Shown here: positions 53,901 through 63,001 of the stretch, one piece after another
Numbering within the stretch: position 1 is the stretch's first letter
Layout of the letters: every line of letters begins with the position of its first letter
Assembly: GCF_900156345.1 (NCBI RefSeq)
Contig: NZ_FTPP01000004.1
Span: 186,001 to 250,000 of the forward strand
Source: Pontibacter indicus
Lineage (GTDB): Bacteria > Bacteroidota > Bacteroidia > Cytophagales > Hymenobacteraceae
Direction: 5' to 3'
DNA: 64,000 nucleotides
Made by a program: the position numbers and the translations under genes
The notes under the pieces: model-generated
What the model was told of the DNA's origin: nothing
The model's input: only the letters and a program-made list of their open reading frames with translations
Database searches by the model: none

Positions 53901-55154
53901 ATGGGCGCATTTCTGGCAATGGAAGAAGGGTATCTGGAGAAGCTCAACCATGTGGAAAGGAAGAAGCATCTTCAGAAAATAAAGATCGTGAGGCACTTGT
54001 ATGTAAAAGGCGCCCGATCCAACGCTGACATTTGCAACCGCTTCAACATCAGTTCGCCCACTTCTATGGCGCTGCTCAACGAGTTGATGACCGATGGCCT
54101 GATCGAAAAACAAGGCCGTGGCGAATCGGTGGGAGGGCGCAAGCCGGAACTATACGGTCTGCGCAATAACTCACTCTTCGTGCTGAGCATCCAAATGGAT
54201 AAGTTCAGTACCCGCATGGCCATTTTCGACGGCACGAACAACAACATCACCGGCATCCATACCTTCCCTTTGCAGCTTTCCAGAGACCTTGCCGCTGTGG
54301 ATGAGCTATACCAGCATGCCAGCAGTCTGGTGCTCTCGGCAGGTATAGACGCCGATAAACTGATGGGCATTGGCTTGAGTATGCCTGGACTTGTGTCGTC
54401 CAGAGAAGGCGACAGCTATACCTACCTGCTGACTGGTCAGGACGAAACGCCGCTCCAGGACTTGCTCTCGCTCAAATTCAACAAACCGGTTTACATCCAG
54501 AACGACGTGAAGAGCATCGCCCTGGCCGAGTACCGCTTCGGGGCAGCGCAGGGCAAACGCGACGCGCTCGTGCTCACGCTCGACTGGGGTATTGGTCTGG
54601 GCATCATCATGGACGGCAAACTGCGGCTGGGCACCTCCGGATTTGCAGGCGAGTTCGGTCACATCCCGTTTATAGAAAATGGCGTGCTTTGCCACTGCGG
54701 CAAGCGGGGCTGCCTGGAAACAGTGGCCTCGGGAAGCGCCCTGGCCCGTATGGCCCGCGAAGGACTGCAGGCCGGGCAGGACACCTTGCTGAAGGCCCTC
54801 TCGGGTGAGAATCCGGAAAAGATTGAGCCAAAGGCTATCATACAAGCAGCTCACGAAGGCGACCAGTATGCCATTAACATACTCGCTGAAACAGGCCGCA
54901 ACCTGGGCAAAGGCATTGCCATGCTGATCCAGCTTTTCAACCCGGAGCTGATCATCATCGGCGGCAAAATGGCGGAGGCCCGGCAATACCTGACTACCCC
55001 GATCCAGCAGTCGATCAACACCTACTGCATGACGCAGCTGCGCGAGCGCACCGAAATTGCCTTATCGAAGCTGGGAACGCAGGCAGGTATACTGGGGCCA
55101 GTGGCCACGGTGATGGAGCGCATTTTTGAGCACCGCATCGAATCAACGAAATAG
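53901..55154 (+). CDS. ROK-family transcriptional regulator (NagC-like)
   Basis: 417 aa. N-terminal winged helix about 20-85 (LYVKGARSNADICNRFNISSPTSMALLNELMTDG, split here) precedes a ROK fold. The ATP phosphate-binding DxGGT motif of ROK kinases is absent (position reads SIQMDKFSTRM), while the zinc motif GEFGHI...CHCGKRGCLE is intact, so it is a sugar-responsive regulator, not a kinase. An alternative start is the Met at 53919. It heads an operon with the NagB-LmbE gene 41 bp downstream, and probably responds to GlcNAc or GlcNAc-6-phosphate. Confidence 0.9.
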   Translation: MGAFLAMEEGYLEKLNHVERKKHLQKIKIVRHLYVKGARSNADICNRFNISSPTSMALLNELMTDGLIEKQGRGESVGGRKPELYGLRNNSLFVLSIQMDKFSTRMAIFDGTNNNITGIHTFPLQLSRDLAAVDELYQHASSLVLSAGIDADKLMGIGLSMPGLVSSREGDSYTYLLTGQDETPLQDLLSLKFNKPVYIQNDVKSIALAEYRFGAAQGKRDALVLTLDWGIGLGIIMDGKLRLGTSGFAGEFGHIPFIENGVLCHCGKRGCLETVASGSALARMAREGLQAGQDTLLKALSGENPEKIEPKAIIQAAHEGDQYAINILAETGRNLGKGIAMLIQLFNPELIIIGGKMAEARQYLTTPIQQSINTYCMTQLRERTEIALSKLGTQAGILGPVATVMERIFEHRIESTK

Positions 55155-55195
55155 AAAGACAACGAAACACAACACCATATTATAGCACAACGAAA

Positions 55196-57115
55196 ATGGC
55201 ACGATTAAATCTTCTGGAAGAAACCCGTTTTGAAAAGCTTCCGGTAACCGTTTACCCCGACCAACATGTTGCCTCCGTGAAAGTGGCGCAGCGTATTGCG
55301 GAGTTGATCAGATATAAGCAGGGGCGCAACGAGAAGGCTGTGCTCGGCCTGGCCACTGGTGCCACACCCGTAAAGGTATATGCCGAGCTGGTACGCCTGC
55401 ACCGCGAAGAGGGACTGAGCTTCCGCAATGTGATCACGTTCAACCTGGACGAGTACTACCCGATGCAGCCGACTGCCGTGCAGAGCTACGTGACGTTCAT
55501 GAACGAGCACCTGTTCGATCACATCGACATCAACAAAAACAACATCCACATACCGGACGGTACGCTACCACAGGAGAGAATACACGACTACTGCCTGGAG
55601 TACGAGCGCAAAATCGAGTCTGTGGGCGGGCTGGATCTGCAGCTGCTAGGTATCGGTCGTACGGGTCACATCGGTTTCAACGAGCCGGGCTCAGCGCCAA
55701 ACTCCGGTACGCGCCTGGTTACGCTCGACGACCTGACCCGCCGCGACGCCTCGCGCGACTTCGGTGGCAAGGAGAATGTGCCGCGCAAAGCCATCACGAT
55801 GGGTATTGGCACTATCTTCAAAGCCCGTGAGATCATCCTGATGGCCTGGAGCGGCAAAAAGGCGCCGATCATCAAGAAAGCGGTGGAAGGCGAAATTTCC
55901 GGCGATGTACCGGCTACTTACCTGCAGCTGTCTGACAATGTGGAGTTTGTCCTAGATCAGGATGCGGCATCGGAACTGACCCGCTTCGACACACCATGGC
56001 TGGTAAAGGACTGTGTTTGGGACGATGCCCAGATCAAGAAAGCGGTGATCTGGCTGTCGCAGACCGTGAAGAAGCCGATCCTGAAGCTGACCGAGGAAGA
56101 CTACAACAACCACGGCATGGCCCAACTGATCACCGAGAAAGGCACAGCTTACGAGATCAACATCGACATCTTCAACAAACTGCAGAGCACCATTACCGGC
56201 TGGCCAGGTGGTAAACCAAACGCCGACGACAGACGCCGTCCGGAGCGTGCCGAGCCTGCCCGCAAACGCGTGGTGATCTTCTCGCCACACCCGGACGATG
56301 ACGTGATCTCGATGGGTGGTACCTTTATCCGACTGGTGGACCAGGGACACGATGTGCACGTGGCGTACCAGACTTCGGGCAACACCGCCGTGTGGGATGA
56401 TGACGTGCTGCGCTACATGGAGTTCGCCATCGACTTCAACAAGAGCATCGGGCAGGAGACCGACCACTTGGAGGGCATCTACGACGATATGCGCAGCTTC
56501 CTGGAGAACAAGCAGCCGAACCAGCTCGACACCCAGGAAATCCGCGATGTGAAAGGCTTTATCCGCAAGAGCGAGGCCATTGCCGGCGCCCGTTACGCTG
56601 GTCTGGACGACGACCATATCCACTTCATGGCCCTGCCGTTCTACGAGACAGGTAAAACCGTGAAGAAGCCGGTGACTGACATCGACGTGGAGCTAACCAT
56701 TGAGCTGCTGCAGAAAGTGAAGCCGCACCAGGTGTTTGCCGCCGGCGACTTTGCCGATCCGCACGGTACGCACATCGTGTGCTTCAACATTGTGCTGGCC
56801 GCACTCAACCGCCTGCGCGAAACCGAAGAGTGGGCCCAGGATTGCTGGCTGTGGATGTACCGCGGCGCCTGGCACGAGTTCGCCACCCACGAAATCGAAA
56901 TGGCCGTGCCGCTCTCGCCGCAGGAGGTACAGCGCAAGCGAAACGCCATCTTCAAGCACCAGTCGCAGAAAGACTACCCGGTGTTCCCGGGAGATGATGC
57001 CCGCGAATTCTGGGTGCGTGCCGAGGAGCGCAACCGCGAGACCGCCAAGAGCTACGACGACCTGGGGCTGGCCAACTACGAGGCCATGGAGGCTTTCGTG
57101 AAGTGGAAATTCTAG
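55196..57115 (+). CDS. nagB: Glucosamine-6-phosphate deaminase fused to an LmbE/PIG-L deacetylase domain
   Basis: 639 aa. Residues 1-about 270 are NagB: LGLATGATPVKVYAELVR, FNLDEYYPM (general base Asp) and GIGRTGHIGFNEPGS. In E. coli the last motif is GVGNDGHIAFNEP; the catalytic Asp141 position is Thr here while His143 and Glu148 are kept. A linker leads to an LmbE domain (about 355-625) with FSPHPDDDVISMGG and DPHGTHI, the zinc ligands of PIG-L N-deacetylases. NagB turns GlcN-6-P into fructose-6-P; the second domain may deacetylate GlcNAc-6-P, replacing NagA, which is not in the window. Directly behind the ROK regulator. Confidence 0.92.
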   Translation: MARLNLLEETRFEKLPVTVYPDQHVASVKVAQRIAELIRYKQGRNEKAVLGLATGATPVKVYAELVRLHREEGLSFRNVITFNLDEYYPMQPTAVQSYVTFMNEHLFDHIDINKNNIHIPDGTLPQERIHDYCLEYERKIESVGGLDLQLLGIGRTGHIGFNEPGSAPNSGTRLVTLDDLTRRDASRDFGGKENVPRKAITMGIGTIFKAREIILMAWSGKKAPIIKKAVEGEISGDVPATYLQLSDNVEFVLDQDAASELTRFDTPWLVKDCVWDDAQIKKAVIWLSQTVKKPILKLTEEDYNNHGMAQLITEKGTAYEINIDIFNKLQSTITGWPGGKPNADDRRRPERAEPARKRVVIFSPHPDDDVISMGGTFIRLVDQGHDVHVAYQTSGNTAVWDDDVLRYMEFAIDFNKSIGQETDHLEGIYDDMRSFLENKQPNQLDTQEIRDVKGFIRKSEAIAGARYAGLDDDHIHFMALPFYETGKTVKKPVTDIDVELTIELLQKVKPHQVFAAGDFADPHGTHIVCFNIVLAALNRLRETEEWAQDCWLWMYRGAWHEFATHEIEMAVPLSPQEVQRKRNAIFKHQSQKDYPVFPGDDAREFWVRAEERNRETAKSYDDLGLANYEAMEAFVKWKF

Positions 57116-57127
57116 TATAAACGATGA

Positions 57128-57173
57128 CAGCTAAAACAAAGCAAAATGCTTAGCTTTGTTTTAGCTGTTTTCT
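57128..57173 (+). terminator. Terminator after the NagB-LmbE gene
   Basis: AGCTAAAACAAAGC (57129-57142) pairs perfectly with GCTTTGTTTTAGCT (57153-57166), one more C-G pair outside, then TTTTCTT. Confidence 0.88.
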
Positions 57174-57287
57174 TATTTGCCTGGGTTAGTAAAATTGACC
57201 CTGATTTAACCAAAGCCAGGATTTGTTACAATTCGTTTTGTCATCCTGTAAGGATCTTGTAGCCAGTAATGAACATATATCTTTTCG

Positions 57288-57581
57288 ATGAAATACATAA
57301 GGGCTAATTATCAGGAAATCTATGAAATTCTTGAAAAGAATAATGGGATTATTGAATCTGAGTATTTGAAAGATATTTTTTATGCCTTTCAAATAGCCTC
57401 TGGACAAGAATACTTTAAATCAAGAACACAGGCAATAATTGATTACTTTAATAAAAACGCATTCATAATTATAAAATATCAAGGTAGACAGGTTGAAATA
57501 CGGACTCTAAATGAGCTAGAGAAATGTTTACAAACCTTTGATAGTGAGTTTGTATTGGGGATTTTAAGGAAAGATGTATAA
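57288..57581 (+). CDS. AT-rich orphan protein of unknown function
   Basis: 97 aa, MKYIRANYQEIYEILEKNNG..., mostly helical, hydrophilic, no signal peptide or membrane segment. The base composition is clearly more AT-rich than all neighbours and uses many AAT, ATA and TTT codons, so it may be a recent arrival. It stands alone between the NagB terminator and the GH20 gene. No family recognised. It could be an unexpressed relic, but codon structure and absence of stops over 294 bases favour a gene. Confidence 0.5.
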   Translation: MKYIRANYQEIYEILEKNNGIIESEYLKDIFYAFQIASGQEYFKSRTQAIIDYFNKNAFIIIKYQGRQVEIRTLNELEKCLQTFDSEFVLGILRKDV

Positions 57582-57757
57582 ATATTTTCTGTTAACAGGC
57601 ATATAAGGTGTTTTTCGATTACGACTCGTTCGCCTTCTATCTTAGCTGTTAACGGCTAGCCCAGGCATGTTTTCTTAAAGTAAAGGCCCTTCTCGACCAA
57701 CTAAACATTACATCGCTTTTTAGCATAACCAACACCCACATAACACCCGTTTCTGAT

Positions 57758-60103
57758 ATGATTTTCAGGAAAAGTATTCTTACCCTTTTGCTCTCTTTTG
57801 TTTGCACGGCAGGTATAGCCACTCTCTCGCCAGTGCAGGCGCAGGTTAAACCTGAGTCACTGTCGCTGATACCGCAACCTGTAAAGTTGACCACTCAAAA
57901 AGGAAACTTTCTGGTGCAGCCTTCCACTAAGGTATACGTGGACCCAAAAAATGCCGATCTACTGCGCGTGGGCGAGTTTCTGGCCCAGCACATTGAAACA
58001 GCCATCGGTCACAAACCCGAGGTGATCCAGAAGAAACCGAAAAAAAAAGATACAAACCTGATCTACCTGACGCTGAAGACGGACAACGATACGTTGGGCG
58101 CTGAGGGCTATAACCTGCGTGTGAACCAGCAGCGCATAACACTGGCTGCCAAAGAAACGCACGGCACTTTTTGGGGAATACAGACGGTGCGTCAGCTCCT
58201 GCCTGCTCAAAAAACATCCGAGTCGACGCTTATACCTGCGCTTGAGATCGTGGACAAGCCCCGCTATACCTGGCGCGGCTTGCACCTGGATGTAACGCGC
58301 CATTTCTTTCCGGTGGAGTTTGTGAAGCAGTACATCGATTACCTGGCCATGCACAAGCTCAACAGCTTTCACTGGCACCTGACCGACGACCAGGGCTGGC
58401 GCATCGAGATCAAGAAGTACCCGAAATTGACCGAGGTTGGCGCCTGGCGCGACAGCACCCTGATCGGCCACTACTGGGACCTGCCGCAGACCTACCGCAA
58501 ACAGCGTCACGGTGGCTATTATACCCAGGAAGAGATCAAAGAAGTAGTAAAATATGCCCAGGACCGCTTTATCAATGTAGTGCCTGAGATTGAAATGCCG
58601 GGCCACGCACTGGCCGCTTTGGCTGCTTATCCAGAGCTTTCGTGCACCGGCGGACCGCACAAAGTAGAGTCGAAGTGGGGGATTTTCCCGGATATTTTCT
58701 GCGCAGGCAACGAGCAGACCTTCGCTTTCTTGGAAGATGTGCTGACCGAGGTAATGGCGCTTTTCCCGAGCAAAGTGATTCACATAGGGGGGGACGAAGC
58801 GCCGAAGACCCGCTGGAAGGTATGCCCGAAATGCCAGAAGCGCATCAAGGATGAGGGCCTTAAGGACGAGCACGAACTGCAGAGCTATTTTGTGCAGCGC
58901 ATGGAGAAGTTCGCCAACAAGAACGGTCGCATCATCATCGGTTGGGACGAGATTCTGGAAGGCGGTTTGGCACCGAATGCCTATGTGATGTCGTGGCGCG
59001 GCACCAAAGGAGGTATAGCAGCCGCTAAAGAAAAGCACTATGTGGTGATGTCGCCTGGCACGCCTTTATACTTGGACTATTACCAGGGCGAGCGCGAGTT
59101 GGAGCCTGTTACCATTCACGGGTATAACCCCCTCTCCAAGGTATACGCCTACGACCCAACGCCCAGCGAGCTGTCGGCCGACGAGAAAAAGTACATACTG
59201 GGCGCACAAGCCAACATGTGGACCGAGTACATCTCTACGGAAGAGCACGTTGAGTACATGGTGTTCCCGCGAATAGCCGCCCTGAGCGAAGTGCTGTGGA
59301 CGCCAGCCAAGTTGAAAGACTGGAAGAGCTTCCAGAACCGCATGACGGAGCAATACAAGCGCTACGACGCCCTGGGTGTTAACTACGCTCGCAGCGCCTT
59401 CAACGTGAATCAGCAGTTGCAGGTAGACACGGTAAGCAACAGAGCCACCGTCGCCTTCGATACGGATGCCGCCGATGTGACCATCCACTATACCCTGGAC
59501 GGATCGGACCCAAGCACCCGGTCGCAGGTGTACAAAGCGCCTTTCACACTGAACAAAACTGCCACGATCAAAGCCAGCTCCTTTGTGAACGGCAAACGGG
59601 TAGGCAAAGTAAGCACCCGCACGTTCGAGGCACATAAAGGTTTGAACAAAAGCATCACGCTTACCAACCCGGCTAGCGCAAGCTTTGCCAACAAGTCCAA
59701 ATTGGTGGATGGCCTGAAAGGCTCCACCGATCAGTACGATGGCCATTGGGTCGGATTTTTGGGGACCGACGTGGAGGCGATCATCGACCTGGGCAAGGTG
59801 CAGCCGATTCAGCGCTTGAGCACTAACTTTATGCAGCACATCGGTTACCGCATCTTCCTGCCGGTGCAGGTAGAGTATGCGCTGTCGGTGGATGGCATTC
59901 GGTATGTGACCGTGGACACGATTGAAGACCCTAACCCGCTGGGTGCGGAGGGCATCACGACCCACGAAGTTGCCGCCACCATTCCGCTGACCCGCGCCCG
60001 CTTCGTGAAAGTGAAGGTCCGAAGCGTAGGCGTGAGCCCTGACAAATACCCATCTGCCGGACAGAAGACCTGGCTGATGCTAGACGAGATTGTGGTGGAG
60101 TAA
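57758..60103 (+). CDS. GH20 beta-N-acetylhexosaminidase
   Basis: 781 aa with signal peptide. Domains: GH20b (about 35-165; LSLIPQPVKLTTQKGNF), GH20 TIM barrel (about 167-515) with GLHLDVTRHFFP, FHWHLTDDQGWRIEI, HIGGDEAPKTRW (catalytic Asp-Glu pair about 346-347), a chitobiase-type C-terminal Ig-like domain (about 550-625; IHYTLDGSDPSTRSQVYKAP) and a discoidin-like domain (about 635-781). It removes terminal GlcNAc or GalNAc by substrate-assisted catalysis. Together with the following MFS transporter it supplies GlcNAc to NagB. Confidence 0.94.
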   Translation: MIFRKSILTLLLSFVCTAGIATLSPVQAQVKPESLSLIPQPVKLTTQKGNFLVQPSTKVYVDPKNADLLRVGEFLAQHIETAIGHKPEVIQKKPKKKDTNLIYLTLKTDNDTLGAEGYNLRVNQQRITLAAKETHGTFWGIQTVRQLLPAQKTSESTLIPALEIVDKPRYTWRGLHLDVTRHFFPVEFVKQYIDYLAMHKLNSFHWHLTDDQGWRIEIKKYPKLTEVGAWRDSTLIGHYWDLPQTYRKQRHGGYYTQEEIKEVVKYAQDRFINVVPEIEMPGHALAALAAYPELSCTGGPHKVESKWGIFPDIFCAGNEQTFAFLEDVLTEVMALFPSKVIHIGGDEAPKTRWKVCPKCQKRIKDEGLKDEHELQSYFVQRMEKFANKNGRIIIGWDEILEGGLAPNAYVMSWRGTKGGIAAAKEKHYVVMSPGTPLYLDYYQGERELEPVTIHGYNPLSKVYAYDPTPSELSADEKKYILGAQANMWTEYISTEEHVEYMVFPRIAALSEVLWTPAKLKDWKSFQNRMTEQYKRYDALGVNYARSAFNVNQQLQVDTVSNRATVAFDTDAADVTIHYTLDGSDPSTRSQVYKAPFTLNKTATIKASSFVNGKRVGKVSTRTFEAHKGLNKSITLTNPASASFANKSKLVDGLKGSTDQYDGHWVGFLGTDVEAIIDLGKVQPIQRLSTNFMQHIGYRIFLPVQVEYALSVDGIRYVTVDTIEDPNPLGAEGITTHEVAATIPLTRARFVKVKVRSVGVSPDKYPSAGQKTWLMLDEIVVE

Positions 60104-60228
60104 GTTATCGGTCAAATTTTAAGGTTATAACACCTGATATAAGCGAGATAAATTCTATATTGTACTCCTATTCCTGCGCCTTTCTGCCGGATACAGTTTT
60201 GCACCTTATCTATACCTAAAATTTTAAC

Positions 60229-61524
60229 ATGACTAAAGTAGCCACTTCCTCAAACAGCAAGACCGGGCAGGAGAACGCTTCTGGTGGGTACATGCGCTCG
60301 ATCCTCATCATCGGGGCGCTGTTCTTTATCTTCGGTTTCGTTACCTGGCTCAACGCCATCCTGATTCCGTATTTCAAAATCGCCCTGGAGCTGAATAACT
60401 TCCAGTCGTATCTGGTGGCTTTTGCTTTCTACATCTCCTATTTCGTGATGGCTATACCTTCGGCCTGGGTGCTGAAGGCAACCGGCTTTAAGAAAGGTAT
60501 GTCGGTGGGCTTGCTTGTGATGGCAGCCGGGGCCCTCTTGTTTGTGCCTGCCGCGCTAACCCGCACGCTCGAGCTGTTTTTGATCGGACTGTTTGTGCAG
60601 GGCACGGGACTGGCCATGCTGCAGACGGCTTCCAACCCTTACATTACCATTCTGGGGCCGATCGAAAGTGCTGCCAAGCGTATCAGCATAATGGGCGTGA
60701 GCAACAAAATCGGCGGTATACTGGGCTCTATCATCTTGGGTGCCATCGTGCTTTCCAATGCCGATGAGGTGGTGGCCAAGCTGGAACTCATGAGCGCGGC
60801 TGAGAAAGTCGTGGAGCTGGATACAATGGCTTCGAAAGTGATCATGCCATACCTGGTGATCATGGCTGCGCTGATTGTGCTGGCCGTTGTGATTTACCTG
60901 TCCTCGCTACCAGAAGTGGACACGGATCAGGAAGACGAAACGGTTGCCGCTGCCAATGTGAACAAGACAAGTATCCTGCAGTTTCCACACCTTTTGCTGG
61001 GCGCTGTCACGATGTTCCTGTATGTTGGTGTTGAGGTGATGGCCGGTGATACGATCGTAAGTTACGGTGCAGCCCAGGACATTTCTTTCAAAACAGCCAA
61101 GTTCTTTACCTCATTCACGCTGGGCGCCATGGTGGTAGCCTACTTTGTGGGGGTAGCCACTATCCCGAAATACATCCGCCAGGACAAAGCTCTGCAAATA
61201 TCCGCTATACTTGGCATCTTGTTTACCGTAGCCGCCATCATGACGAGCGGTATCGTGTCGGTAACTTTTATCGCTTTGCTGGGTCTGGCTAATGCGCTCA
61301 TGTGGCCAGCCATTTTCCCGCTGGCTATCGCCGACCTCGGTCGTTTTACCAAGATCGGTTCTTCACTCATCATCATGGGTATAGCCGGTGGCGCTATCCT
61401 GCCGCTTATCTACGGTGCCCTGGCCGACGCTATTAACGCACAGCAGGCGTATTGGATCATGGTGCCTTGCTACCTGTTCATCCTTTACTATGCCATGGCG
61501 GGGCATAAGATCAGAACAAAGTAA
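60229..61524 (+). CDS. MFS sugar transporter (FucP/GluP/NagP-like)
   Basis: 431 aa, 12 predicted transmembrane helices. FucP-subfamily features: FIFGFVTWLNAILIPYFK with the conserved GF-x-T-W-x-N, VMAIPSAWVLKATGFKKGM, VQGTGLAMLQTASNPYI and LGPIESAAKRISIMGVSNKIGG. Members carry fucose, glucose, galactose or GlcNAc with protons. The GH20 gene just upstream points to GlcNAc (NagP role). No GlcNAc kinase is seen nearby. Confidence 0.9.
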   Translation: MTKVATSSNSKTGQENASGGYMRSILIIGALFFIFGFVTWLNAILIPYFKIALELNNFQSYLVAFAFYISYFVMAIPSAWVLKATGFKKGMSVGLLVMAAGALLFVPAALTRTLELFLIGLFVQGTGLAMLQTASNPYITILGPIESAAKRISIMGVSNKIGGILGSIILGAIVLSNADEVVAKLELMSAAEKVVELDTMASKVIMPYLVIMAALIVLAVVIYLSSLPEVDTDQEDETVAAANVNKTSILQFPHLLLGAVTMFLYVGVEVMAGDTIVSYGAAQDISFKTAKFFTSFTLGAMVVAYFVGVATIPKYIRQDKALQISAILGILFTVAAIMTSGIVSVTFIALLGLANALMWPAIFPLAIADLGRFTKIGSSLIIMGIAGGAILPLIYGALADAINAQQAYWIMVPCYLFILYYAMAGHKIRTK

Positions 61525-61541
61525 AATAATCGAACTTCCTC

Positions 61542-61584
61542 AAACAGCGACAGGAGCCCCGAAAGAGGCTCCTGTCGCTGTTTT
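61542..61584 (+). terminator. Terminator after the MFS gene
   Basis: Perfect 17-bp arms at 61542-61558 and 61567-61583 (core GCGACAGGAGCC) around an 8-base loop, ending in TTTT. Confidence 0.92.
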
Positions 61585-61646
61585 ATAGGTATAGGATACC
61601 TCGCCGGGCAGGCAGGGTATAGGTATAGCATGAGTATAGCAAGCTG

Positions 61647-61799
61647 CTATATAGTATTTGGCAAGGTTGTTGTTTCTGCAGCAACAGTTTGAGTCGGTGC
61701 TGTGGTTTTTACAGCCTGTGCGTTGTTCTTTTCGCAGGATGATACCAAGGCAAGAATGAGCAGGGTCAGCAGCAGCACCCCGTATAGTCTGTTCAGCAT
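61647..61799 (-). CDS. Very small lipoprotein (50 aa)
   Basis: Begins MLNRLYGVLLLTLLILAL and has the lipobox LVSSC at about residue 22, followed by a short Thr/Ala-rich tail (TTAPTQTVAAETTT) and a TAG stop. The signal is textbook quality, which is the main support for this otherwise short frame. It reads towards the MFS terminator. Function unknown; many Bacteroidota carry such mini-lipoproteins. Confidence 0.6.
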   Translation of the reverse strand: MLNRLYGVLLLTLLILALVSSCEKNNAQAVKTTAPTQTVAAETTTLPNTI

Positions 61800-62041
61800 G
61801 GCTTCTCAAGTTTAGCGTGCCAGGAGGTTGGCACTTGGATAATTACGCAAGCATGTTCAGCATAGTTGAGGCTCAGCCACCGAAGAGGTAAAATATTTTT
61901 TATAGGACGGAATTCATGGATTTTAAGATTTTAAAATAATTGCACTAAATAAAGTCGCCAGCCTATCAAGGTATGCGGGTGAATACATACATTTGCGAAT
62001 CCAAACGGCTCTATCACTCACCATTATAAAATAAATTTCGA

Positions 62042-62446
62042 ATGCAACGCCTTAGACTCTTACTCCTGCTTGTGCTGTCTGTCGCCACAATGGCTTCCTG
62101 CACTACCTCCCGCAAGAAGAACACCAACACCGGTCAGGTCATCATCATTAAAGACAGCAAAGGTGTCAGCAAAGCTGGCAAGCACTCTGGCTACAAAAAA
62201 GGCTGGACCAAGAACCCGAACAACCCGCATCACCCGCGCACAACCAACCCAGGTCATACCAAGCACAAGCAGGGGAAGGGCGGCAACACCGTGATCATCG
62301 TCAATAACAACAATGCTTCCGTGAAGAAGGCGGCACCCAAGGGCAAACCCGGAAATGGCCACCACCACAACGGAGGCAAGGGAAAAGGTAACCAAGGAAA
62401 TGGTAACAACGGCAAGCACGGAAACGGCAAGGGCGGCAAGAAATAA
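62042..62446 (+). CDS. Lipoprotein with Lys/Gly/Asn/His-rich low-complexity tail
   Basis: 134 aa, lipobox ATMASC (Cys about 20). Short conserved-looking strand VIIIKDSKG and VIIVNNNN, separated by basic linkers (KHSGYKKGWTKNPNNPHHPR), then a repetitive Gly-Lys-Asn-His tail (HHHNGGKGKGNQGNGNNGKHG). It is strongly basic. Probably periplasmic, disordered, perhaps binding metal, DNA or cell-wall polymers; this is a guess from composition. The opposite strand is open over the same span but lacks a signal or family features. Confidence 0.65.
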   Translation: MQRLRLLLLLVLSVATMASCTTSRKKNTNTGQVIIIKDSKGVSKAGKHSGYKKGWTKNPNNPHHPRTTNPGHTKHKQGKGGNTVIIVNNNNASVKKAAPKGKPGNGHHHNGGKGKGNQGNGNNGKHGNGKGGKK

Positions 62447-62849
62447 GCTGGGCACTTCCATCAAGGTATAGCACCAGGTATAGGCAGGTTCTCCGCAGGA
62501 CCTGTCTATTTTTATTACGGAGATGCCTGTAGAAGATTGGTCGTGAGAATAGTACGGTTTGTATACAGAAAGTCCGGCCAGGTATAAATATCCTGTGTTA
62601 TATGATTAAAATGCCTAAGTTTAGGCTACATCCTATGACAGAGTTGTGCCGGATGTTTCTGCGTATGCCGTTTCCAGGCGATGAAATACAAACTATAAAT
62701 TAGAAGCCCTCATAGCGAAAGCCTTCACTTATGTAAGCCGCTCCACGCTTTGGGGTTAAAAGCAACAGAGGTCGTAAGTGGCACCAAAGGTCAACTGCCA
62801 CATCCAGGTAACGGTACCGGCATAGCCAATACAATTACCTGTATTGAGT
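62447..62849. other. Gap without a recognisable gene
   Basis: About 400 bases. A 33-codon frame at 62601 has no support. No tRNA-like fold was found. The stretch ends in the very strong hairpin at 62850, so a short non-coding transcript is possible. Confidence 0.35.
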
Positions 62850-62907
62850 AAAAACCAAGGCTATCTTTCACTAGACAAGCGCTGTGAAAGATAGCCTTGG
62901 TTTTTTT
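62850..62907 (+). terminator. Perfect 21-bp hairpin terminator with no obvious upstream gene
   Basis: Arms 62851-62871 and 62884-62904 (core CCAAGGCTATCTTTCAC) are exact complements, with a 12-base loop and seven T after the stem. The nearest upstream gene ends more than 400 bases earlier. Confidence 0.85.
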
Positions 62908-63001
62908 GGTATAAATCGATGTATAAACTGAACAATTTTGTAAGTATATAGGTATATATATTATATTTAATACTAGATACTCACCAAACACTCAGAATCT
63001 T

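Noticed and set aside
53901..55154. ROK protein as the missing GlcNAc or MurNAc kinase
   Set aside because: It has an N-terminal winged helix and lacks the DxGGT ATP-binding motif.
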